Below are positions 31,722-37,036 of a DNA stretch of 37,036 nucleotides, in pieces. The notes under the pieces were generated by a model. That model had not been told where the DNA came from and ran no database searches. It was given only the letters and a program-made list of their open reading frames with translations. Position 1 is the stretch's first letter. Every line of letters starts with the position of its first letter. Made by a program: the position numbers and the translations under genes. This stretch comes from an uncultured Opitutia bacterium (GTDB lineage: Bacteria; Verrucomicrobiota; Verrucomicrobiia; Opitutales; UBA953): positions 1-37,036 of the forward strand of contig CAIOPO010000131.1 in the NCBI GenBank assembly GCA_903860195.1, in the 5' to 3' direction.

Positions 31722-32689
31722 CAGCGGGCGACGGGCTGGACGGAGCGGGCGTATTCGGCCACGCCCGCGGCGATGGCCTCGGCCACCTGCTGACGGTAGG
31801 AGGGGGTGCCGATGAGGGCGCCTTCGCGGCGGCTGGAGACGAAACCGCCTTCGATCAGGATGCCGGGGCAGGGCAGGGTGCGCAGCACGGCGAAACGGGC
31901 CCGACGCACGCCCCGGTCCTCGCCCCGGGTGGCCGCGAGCAGGTGACGCTGGACGCTCCAGGCCAGCTGCATGTTGCGCGCGTCGAAGCGGTTGCCGGGC
32001 TCGGAGGAGACGTCGGCACGGCCCTTCGCCACGTTGGTGGAGCGCATGCCGGGCGGGGTGAGGCAGTAGGTCTCGATGCCCTCGCTGGTGGTGTCGTTGG
32101 TGCCGGCGGAATTGTAATGGATGCTGACGAAGAGGTCCGCGCCGAACTTCGTGGCCAGCGCGGGCCGGGCCGGAAGGTCCAGCGAGGCGTCCTTGCTCCG
32201 GGTGAGGAAGACCTCGAAGCCCTGCTTCTCGAGCGCGGCCTTGACCCGTGCCGCGGTGTCGAAGGCGACGGTCTTCTCATTGTACTTGGCGTGCTGCTTG
32301 CCGGGGTCGCTTCCCCCGTGTCCGGGGTCGAGCACGATCCGACGCACCGGCCTGCGTTCGGCCTGCCTCCAGAAGAGCGGGACGAGCACCTTGTCATAGT
32401 CGACGCGCGCGACGGTGAGCTTCCCCTTGAGCAGGCCCACCGGCTCCGAGAGCATCACCTTCACGCCGTCGACCAGCACGTGGTCGCGGTCGCGCTCGGC
32501 GTAGAGGGTCGGCTTGCCCGCGCCGCCGTGACGTTCGGAGCCCGCCCGGTCGCCCTTCTGCGCCGCCAGGCCGGAGGCGCCGAGCTGCCGGAGGGAGTCG
32601 CCCAGGTAGACGTCGACCGCGCGCAGTTCGGCCGCGCCGGCCGCGGACAGCAGTAGCGCCGAGATCAGGATGGCCCGGACCCTCGGCAC
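31721..32689 (-). CDS. N-acetylmuramoyl-L-alanine amidase (Amidase_3 family)
   Basis: The enzyme cuts the bond between MurNAc and the stem peptide in the periplasm, typically for daughter-cell separation. The 322-residue product has a signal peptide (about 5-20), a 90-residue N-terminal region, and a catalytic domain with zinc ligands H124 (DPGHGG), E138 (YNEK) and H191 (SIHYNSA), and the catalytic glutamate E280 (LIEGGF). It ends with the YRQQVAEAIAAGVAEY helix. No LysM or SPOR anchor is present, and the N-terminal region is not clearly an AMIN domain. It starts four bases after the infC stop, so it is cotranscribed with infC. Confidence 0.93.
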   Translation of the reverse strand: MPRVRAILISALLLSAAGAAELRAVDVYLGDSLRQLGASGLAAQKGDRAGSERHGGAGKPTLYAERDRDHVLVDGVKVMLSEPVGLLKGKLTVARVDYDKVLVPLFWRQAERRPVRRIVLDPGHGGSDPGKQHAKYNEKTVAFDTAARVKAALEKQGFEVFLTRSKDASLDLPARPALATKFGADLFVSIHYNSAGTNDTTSEGIETYCLTPPGMRSTNVAKGRADVSSEPGNRFDARNMQLAWSVQRHLLAATRGEDRGVRRARFAVLRTLPCPGILIEGGFVSSRREGALIGTPSYRQQVAEAIAAGVAEYARSVQPVAR

Positions 32690-32693
32690 CGGC

Positions 32694-33362
32694 TCACTCC
32701 TGCTCGTCGCCGTCGGTCTCGGCGGAATCGTCCTCTCCGTCCTCCTCGCCCGGCGCGGCGTTGTGCACGAGCTTGCGGCGGTTCTGCTGCACGGGCGTGA
32801 GCCCGACGACGATGGCGCGTCCGTTGCGCTTGGGGTCGTTGTCCGAGGTGCTGATGTGGGCGAGCTCCTGGATGGCGCGCTTGATGGTGTCGACGCCGAT
32901 CTCGGGGTGCTCGAGCTCGCGGTACCTGAACTGCAGGAGCAGCTTCACCTTGTGGCCGTGGTAGAGGAAGTTCTCGGCGCGGCGCACCTTGATCATGAGG
33001 TCGTGCACGTCGATGCGCGGGCGGAGCTTGATCTCCTTCACCTTGCTCGCGGACTTCTGATGCTTGTGCTTCTTGGCCTCCTCGTAGAGGAACTTGCCGT
33101 ATTCGATGAGCTTGCAGACGGGAGGCTGCGCGTTCGCGGCGATCTCGATCAGGTCCACGCCGATCTCACGGGCCAGGTCCAGGGCCTTGGCGGTGGGCAT
33201 GATGCCGAGCATGTCCCCCTTCGGGGAGATGACGCGGACCTCGGTCGCGCGGATGCGGTCGTTGCGACGCGGACCTTTGTCCTCTTTCCGCTGGTCCCTC
33301 CGTTGGTTCTGCTGATTGGACGAGTTCGGCCTGGGGCCGGAGGGGCGATACGGGGTGGCCAT
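32694..33362 (-). CDS. infC: Translation initiation factor IF-3
   Basis: IF-3 keeps ribosomal subunits apart and checks start-codon pairing. The 222-residue product has a basic, probably disordered N-terminal extension (1-34, Gln/Arg/Asn-rich), the N-domain (about 35-105, [20 protein letters not shown] and the [22 protein letters not shown] signature), and the C-domain (about 110-195, [25 protein letters not shown]). An acidic tail with [11 protein letters not shown] follows. E. coli IF-3 is 180 residues. The start is an ordinary ATG, not the AUU found in many infC genes. The gene points away from rpmI-rplT, unlike the usual infC-rpmI-rplT operon. Confidence 0.96.
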   Translation of the reverse strand: MATPYRPSGPRPNSSNQQNQRRDQRKEDKGPRRNDRIRATEVRVISPKGDMLGIMPTAKALDLAREIGVDLIEIAANAQPPVCKLIEYGKFLYEEAKKHKHQKSASKVKEIKLRPRIDVHDLMIKVRRAENFLYHGHKVKLLLQFRYRELEHPEIGVDTIKRAIQELAHISTSDNDPKRNGRAIVVGLTPVQQNRRKLVHNAAPGEEDGEDDSAETDGDEQE

Positions 33363-33420
33363 TAGGTAGCTGGGCGTGCGTCTGTGCCCGGAAAAGTCTC
33401 TTTTTCCCGGTGCAGGTTCA

Positions 33421-33440
33421 AGTCCCGATTCTACGGGACT
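33421..33440 (-). terminator. Hairpin after the peroxiredoxin gene
   Basis: AGTCCCG (33421-33427) and CGGGACT (33434-33440) form a perfect 7-bp stem with a 6-base loop, 7 bases after the peroxiredoxin stop codon. No T-run follows on either strand, so termination would be weak. A second, imperfect AAAAG/CTTTT hairpin (about 33390-33410) lies closer to infC. Confidence 0.4.
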
Positions 33441-33447
33441 CTCCTCG

Positions 33448-33924
33448 TCACTTCAGCGCCGCGATCGCCTCAAGCAGCTGGCTTCCGTGCGCGGCGGCTT
33501 CGACTTTGGAGACGGCTGCGACCAGTCTGCCCTTGGCGTCGAAGATGTAGGCCGCCCGGGCCGGCCCCAGGAACTTCTTTCCGTACATCGATTTCTCCAC
33601 CATGCCGTCCACGGCTTTGGAAAAGTTGTCTTCGGGGTCCGCCACCAGCGCATACTTGTAGCCATGCTTCTGGGCATACTTCTCATGGGAAGTGACCTTG
33701 TCTCGGGAGACGGCAATCAGCTTAAACCCCTTTTTAGCAACGACTTGCATTACTTTGTCGAGTTCAGCCGCCTGCTTGTCGCAGGCCGAAGTGTTGTTGC
33801 GCATGTAGACGGAGACCACCGTCGGCCCGTCCATCAGCTCGGAGAAGGGCAGTGTGACGGTCTTGCCGCCCGCTACGGCATCCACTTTGAAACTAAGTTT
33901 CGGGGCTTTTCCTAGGGAAATCAT
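33448..33924 (-). CDS. Peroxiredoxin, BCP/AhpC-TSA-like
   Basis: The 158-residue thioredoxin-fold protein has a peroxidatic-type motif [14 protein letters not shown] with a single cysteine, C48, replacing the TPGCT of classical BCP. The order of strands fits peroxiredoxins: [31 protein letters not shown] and [18 protein letters not shown]. With only one cysteine it would act as a 1-Cys enzyme and need an outside thiol. No signal peptide is present. Part of the gene (around 33720-33780) is visibly poorer in GC than its neighbours, which could reflect transfer or simply local composition. It is upstream of infC in the same direction, with 85 bases between. Confidence 0.82.
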   Translation of the reverse strand: MISLGKAPKLSFKVDAVAGGKTVTLPFSELMDGPTVVSVYMRNNTSACDKQAAELDKVMQVVAKKGFKLIAVSRDKVTSHEKYAQKHGYKYALVADPEDNFSKAVDGMVEKSMYGKKFLGPARAAYIFDAKGRLVAAVSKVEAAAHGSQLLEAIAALK

Positions 33925-34057
33925 GGGCTGGTGCGTGCAGTCCGCAAGGGAGGGGAGGCCGGGGCGATGTCAAATCCGGCGTCAGCGGACCATGCCGACC
34001 ACCCCCTTTCCCCTTTACAATCGGCGCCCCGACCCCTTTGTTCGACCTCTTTCCGCC

Positions 34058-34249
34058 ATGCAGAAGACCCGCAAGTCCATCTCCAAGCGCTTCAAGATCA
34101 CCGGTTCGGGCAAGGTCATGCGCCGCTCCCCGAACACGCGCCATCTGCTGAGCTCCAAGTCCCGCAAGCAGCGCCGTCGTGCCAACAAGGCCAAGCGGGT
34201 CGACTCCGGCTTCGAGAAGAAGATGCTGGCGTCGATGCCCTTCGCCTGA
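34058..34249 (+). CDS. rpmI: 50S ribosomal protein L35
   Basis: A 63-residue, very basic protein with the L35 pattern: RKSISKRFKITGSGKVMRR, then RHLLSSKSRKQRRR. It binds 23S rRNA in the large subunit. The start is the ATG at 34058; the frame is open further upstream, but that stretch has no conserved content. No Shine-Dalgarno site is visible (CTCTTTCCGCC precedes the ATG). A TACAAT at 34016-34021 is a possible -10 box, without a good -35. It is first in the rpmI-rplT pair. Confidence 0.95.
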   Translation: MQKTRKSISKRFKITGSGKVMRRSPNTRHLLSSKSRKQRRRANKAKRVDSGFEKKMLASMPFA

Positions 34250-34325
34250 GCCCCTCTCGGGCCGAACGGGTGTCTAAGGCGACCCCGAGGCCCGTCCTAC
34301 CAACCCAAGCAAACCATACACCAAC
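34250..34325 (+). promoter_or_regulatory. Structured rpmI-rplT spacer, candidate L20 autoregulatory site
   Basis: The 76-base spacer has two parts. The first 50 bases hold competing stems: CTCGGG (34256-34261) with CCCGAG (34284-34289), CGGGCC (34258-34263) with GGCCCG (34289-34294), and ACGGG (34266-34270) with CCCGT (34291-34295). The last 26 bases, up to the rplT ATG, are C/A-rich and unstructured, with no Shine-Dalgarno site. L20 represses its own operon by binding mRNA structures in E. coli and Bacillus; a similar role here is an inference. Confidence 0.4.
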
Positions 34326-34682
34326 ATGCCTAGAGCAACCAACGGTCCGGCCACCAAGGCGCGCAAGCGTCGCGCCATCGCGGCGGCCAAGGGCTACTTC
34401 GGAAACAAGTCGCGTCTTTACGTGTACGCCCTCGAGGCGTCGCAGCGCGCCCAGAAGTTCGCCTACCGCGACCGCCGCAAGAACAAGTCGACGTTCCGCC
34501 AGCTGTGGATCGTGCGCCTCAACGCCGCCTGCCGGCCCCTGGGGATCACCTACAGCCGTCTGATCGCCGGACTGAAGAAGGCCAACATCCTCATGGACCG
34601 CAAGAACCTCAGCGAGCTCGCCATCCACGACGCGCCCGCCTTCGAGGCCATCGTCCACAAGGCCAAGGCCGCCCTCGCCTGA
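34326..34682 (+). CDS. rplT: 50S ribosomal protein L20
   Basis: The 118-residue product starts MPRATNGPATKARKRRAIAAAKGYFGNKS and continues with YRDRRKNKSTFRQLWIVRLNAACRPLGITYSRLIAGLKKANILMDRKNLSELA, the full L20 signature. L20 is an early assembly protein of the 50S subunit and in many bacteria also represses its own operon. The start follows a C/A-rich leader (ACCATACACCAAC before ATG) without a Shine-Dalgarno site. A strong terminator follows at 34707-34736. Confidence 0.97.
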   Translation: MPRATNGPATKARKRRAIAAAKGYFGNKSRLYVYALEASQRAQKFAYRDRRKNKSTFRQLWIVRLNAACRPLGITYSRLIAGLKKANILMDRKNLSELAIHDAPAFEAIVHKAKAALA

Positions 34683-34706
34683 GCCCGCCCTGAGCGGCCT
34701 CCTCGC

Positions 34707-34736
34707 GAAGCCCCGGCCTCCGGGGCTTCTTCTTTT
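34707..34736 (+). terminator. Intrinsic terminator after rplT
   Basis: GAAGCCCCGG (34707-34716) pairs perfectly with CCGGGGCTTC (34720-34729) around a 3-base loop, followed by TTCTTTT. It separates rpmI-rplT from pheS-pheT and could alternatively act as a read-through attenuator for pheST, but no leader peptide was seen. Confidence 0.9.
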
Positions 34737-34791
34737 CCGCGGGGGTGCTTTCGCTTGCCGCCCCGCCCCTCCCACGCAAAAAACACCCCGC

Positions 34792-35832
34792 ATGCAGCAG
34801 CAGCTCGCCAGCATCGTCGCCACGGCCCGCCAGGAGTCGGCCGCCGTCACGACCCGGGCCGAGATGGAGGCCTTCAAGGCCCGCGTGATGGGCCCCAACG
34901 GATCGCTCACGCAGGTGATGAAGGGAATGGGGTCGCTCTCCAAGGAGGAACGCCCGGTCGTCGGCCGTCTCATCAATGAGGCCAAGCGCGAGGTCGAGGA
35001 CCTGTTGGCCGCCCTGCTGGCCAAGGTCGAGGACGCGGAGATCGGCTCCGCGCTCGGCGCCCCGGCCGACCCTTCCTTGCCGCCGCCCGACGCGCCCGCG
35101 GGCTCGGCCCATCCGCTCAGCCGCACGCGCGAGCGCATCCTCGCCTCTTTCCGCAAGCTCGGCTTCACGGTGGCCGAAGGTCCGGAGGTCGAGACGGAGT
35201 GGCATTGTTTCGACGCCCTCAACACGCCCGCCGACCACCCCGCGCGCGACATGCAGGACACGCTCTACCTGCCGGCCTCGTTCCGCTCCGCCGACGCGCC
35301 CCGCAAGGGGACCGAAGCGGTGCTGCTCCGCACGCACACTTCCAGCGTGCAGGTCCGCACGATGCTGTCCCGCAAGCCGCCCTTCCGCATCGTCGCTCCG
35401 GGCCGATGCTTCCGCCGCGACGCGGTCGACGCCACGCACTCGGCCAACTTCCACCAGGTCGAAGGACTCTGGATCGACCGGCAGGTCACGCTCGCCGACC
35501 TCCGCGGGGTGCTCGACTTCTTCGTGAAGGAGACGTTCGGGCCCGAGGCCGAGACGCGCCTGCGGCCGTCCTTCTTCCCCTTCACCGAGCCGAGCTTCGA
35601 GATGGACCTGCGCTCGCCCAACCTGGGCCGTCTTTCGGGGCGCTGGCTGGAGATCATGGGCTGCGGGCTGGTCGACCCCAAGGTCCTCGAGCTCTGCGGG
35701 CTCGCTCCGCAGGAATGGTCGGGTCTCGCCTTCGGACTCGGCCTCGAGCGCATCGCCATGCTGGTCCACGGGATCGACGACATCCGCCACTTCTACGCCA
35801 ACGACGCGCGCTTCCTGCGCCAGTTCGCCTGA
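34792..35832 (+). CDS. pheS: Phenylalanyl-tRNA synthetase alpha subunit
   Basis: PheS carries the catalytic site of the alpha2-beta2 enzyme that charges tRNA-Phe. The 346-residue product has the N-terminal coiled coil (about 1-85, shorter landmark GPNGSLTQVMKGMGSLSKEERPVVGRLIN) and the class II core. Landmarks are HPLSRTRERILASFRKLGFTVAEGPEVETEW, the ARDMQDTLYL segment, LLRTHTSSVQVR, motif 2 FRIVAPGRCFRRDAVDATHSANFHQVEGLWID, and the closing GLAFGLGLERIAMLVHGIDDIRHFY. Length fits the family (about 330-350). No Shine-Dalgarno site precedes the ATG at 34792. pheT follows after seven bases. Confidence 0.97.
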   Translation: MQQQLASIVATARQESAAVTTRAEMEAFKARVMGPNGSLTQVMKGMGSLSKEERPVVGRLINEAKREVEDLLAALLAKVEDAEIGSALGAPADPSLPPPDAPAGSAHPLSRTRERILASFRKLGFTVAEGPEVETEWHCFDALNTPADHPARDMQDTLYLPASFRSADAPRKGTEAVLLRTHTSSVQVRTMLSRKPPFRIVAPGRCFRRDAVDATHSANFHQVEGLWIDRQVTLADLRGVLDFFVKETFGPEAETRLRPSFFPFTEPSFEMDLRSPNLGRLSGRWLEIMGCGLVDPKVLELCGLAPQEWSGLAFGLGLERIAMLVHGIDDIRHFYANDARFLRQFA

Positions 35833-35839
35833 GCCGCAC

Positions 35840-37036
35840 ATGAAGGTCTCCCTGCAGTCGCTTTCCCGTCACCTCGACCTTTCCGGCGTCACCGCCGAGA
35901 AGGTCGCCGAGGTCCTGCCGATGCTCGGGCTCGAGGTCGAGTTAGTGAGCACGTTCGGCCTCGCGCCGCTGCCCCGGGTGGTGGTCGGCCAGATCCTCTC
36001 GTTCGACAAGCATCCGAAGGCCGACCGTCTCAGCGTCTGCCAGGTCGACGTGGGCGACGGCGCGCCGCGCCAGATCGTCTGCGGGGCCAAGAACTTCAAG
36101 GCCGGTGACCGCGTGCCGGTCGCGCTGCCCGGCACGGTCATGCCCGGCGGCTTCGAGATCAAGGTGTCGAAGCTCCGCGACGTCGATTCGGCCGGGATGA
36201 TGTGCTCCTCGGAGGAGCTCGGGCTCGGCAAGGGGGAGGACGGCCTGCTGATCCTCACGCCCCGCGCCCCCGCCGTCGGCACGCCGCTCAACGCGCTTTA
36301 CGGCCCCCCGGACACGGTGCTGGAGATCTCCGTCACGCCCAACCGCGGCGACTGCCTCGGTCTTCGCGGCGTCGCCCGTGAGCTCGCCGCCGCGCTCGGC
36401 CGTCCGTTGCTCCCGCTCTCGCCGGCGACGCCCGCGGGACTGCAGGCTTCCGGCGGCCCCCGGGCGGTGCGTCTCACGACGGACGCCTGTCCCTATTACA
36501 CGCTACGGGCCTTCCGCGGGGTGAAGGTCGGACCCTCGCCCGACTGGCTCCGGCGGGACCTCGAGGCCGCCGGGCTGCGTCCGATCAACAACGTGGTCGA
36601 CATCACCAACTGGGTGATGCTCGAGCTCGGCCAGCCGCTGCACGCCTTCGACGCCGCGCAGGTCAAGGGCGCCGTCGAGGTGCGTTCCGCCCGTGAGGGC
36701 GAGGCGCTGGAGCTGCTTGACGGCCGCAAGGTCCAGCTCGACGCCTCCGCGTGCGTCGTCGCCGACGAGGCGCGCGCGCTGGTGCTGGGCGGCGTCATGG
36801 GCGGCGCCGGCTCCGGCGTCACCGAAGGCACGACGGAAGTGCTGCTCGAGTCCGCCTGGTTCCGGCCCGCCGACGTGCGCCGCGCCGCTCGCCGGCTCGG
36901 CGTGAGCACGGACTCCTCCCACCGGTTCGCGCGCGACGTCGACCCGGCCGGAGTCGAGCTCGCCTCACGTCTGGCCGCGGACCTGCTCGTCAAGCTCGCG
37001 TCCGCCGAACCCGTCGGCCCGGCGGTCGCGGCGGGC
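35840..37036 (+). CDS. pheT: Phenylalanyl-tRNA synthetase beta subunit (partial, cut at right edge)
   Basis: The ATG at 35840 opens a frame of 399 codons to the window end; the full protein would be about 800 residues. The visible part has the N-terminal MKVSLQSLSRHLDLSG, the EMAP-II-like tRNA-binding domain (about 40-150, VVVGQILSFDKHPKADRLSVCQVDVGDG, IVCGAKNFKAGDRVPVALPGTVMPGG, and SAGMMCSSEELGLG), a VTPNRGDCLGLRGVARELAA segment, and the B3/B4 editing domain region (PINNVVDITNWVMLELGQPLHAFDA, VLGGVMGG). It supplies tRNA binding and proofreading. It lies seven bases after pheS in the normal pheST order. Confidence 0.96.
   Translation, partial: MKVSLQSLSRHLDLSGVTAEKVAEVLPMLGLEVELVSTFGLAPLPRVVVGQILSFDKHPKADRLSVCQVDVGDGAPRQIVCGAKNFKAGDRVPVALPGTVMPGGFEIKVSKLRDVDSAGMMCSSEELGLGKGEDGLLILTPRAPAVGTPLNALYGPPDTVLEISVTPNRGDCLGLRGVARELAAALGRPLLPLSPATPAGLQASGGPRAVRLTTDACPYYTLRAFRGVKVGPSPDWLRRDLEAAGLRPINNVVDITNWVMLELGQPLHAFDAAQVKGAVEVRSAREGEALELLDGRKVQLDASACVVADEARALVLGGVMGGAGSGVTEGTTEVLLESAWFRPADVRRAARRLGVSTDSSHRFARDVDPAGVELASRLAADLLVKLASAEPVGPAVAAG

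Noticed and set aside
33415-33425. GGTTCAAGTCC, a match to a tRNA T-arm, in the 85-base gap between infC and the peroxiredoxin gene
   Set aside because: The T-stem would have two mismatches of five, no acceptor strand complementary to the downstream bases exists at the right distance, and the downstream half is better explained as the perfect hairpin 33421-33440.

Overview
This is a GC-rich, gene-dense chromosomal segment of what looks like a Gram-negative, LPS-making member of the Verrucomicrobiota, probably Opitutae-like. The lineage call is an inference. It rests on a very long Gre factor (about 650 residues, a form also found in Chlamydia), a MurU-AmgK fusion kinase/nucleotidyltransferase, genes for the outer membrane (lpxA, an LptE-like lipoprotein, a BamD-like TPR protein, an MCE-domain protein), a dimeric-type glycyl-tRNA synthetase, and pheS/pheT following rpmI-rplT. 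No phage, insertion sequence, CRISPR array, rRNA or tRNA gene was found. No stretch longer than about 160 bases lacks a gene. Both ends cut a gene: a TPR protein at the left edge and pheT at the right edge.

Layout. 1-5476 (minus): long Gre factor, ArsR-methyltransferase fusion regulator, exported TPR protein. 5576-6691 (plus): rlmN. 6688-11254 (minus): rpmF-plsX-fabH, then BamD-like, LptE-like and rpe, tightly packed. 11362-11919 (plus): HAD phosphatase. 11979-12233 (minus): a stand-alone small exported Lys/Glu/Cys repeat protein with its own promoter and terminator. 12300-15371 (minus): four genes chained by ATGA overlaps (PD-(D/E)XK-like protein, lpxA, pdxA, orphan substrate-binding protein). 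15419-20555 (minus): ilvD, pgi, coiled-coil membrane protein, 53-residue lipoprotein, rsmI. 20675-24980 (plus): scpB, pheA, MCE protein, glyS. 24967-27103 (minus): Fur-family regulator then the MurU-AmgK fusion. 27194-28315 (plus): metX. 28316-33924 (minus): peroxiredoxin, infC, amidase, rpsA, a strong terminator, cardiolipin synthase. 34058-37036 (plus): rpmI, rplT, a strong terminator, pheS, pheT.

How the genes fit together. Most are housekeeping: translation (rpsA, infC, rpmF, rpmI, rplT, pheST, glyS, rlmN, rsmI), transcription (Gre), amino acids (ilvD, pheA, metX), carbon flow (pgi, rpe), cofactor (pdxA) and chromosome segregation (scpB). A second theme is the envelope: fatty acid and phospholipid initiation (plsX, fabH, cardiolipin synthase), lipid A (lpxA), LPS and outer-membrane protein export (LptE- and BamD-like), and peptidoglycan hydrolysis and recycling (amidase, MurU-AmgK). 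Points most worth a second look are the natural MurU-AmgK fusion, the small CxC repeat protein, the ArsR-methyltransferase gene with a perfect inverted repeat inside its own promoter, the PD-(D/E)XK-like protein locked into the lpxA-pdxA operon, the structured rpmI-rplT spacer, and the repeated use of C/A-rich leaders without Shine-Dalgarno sites.
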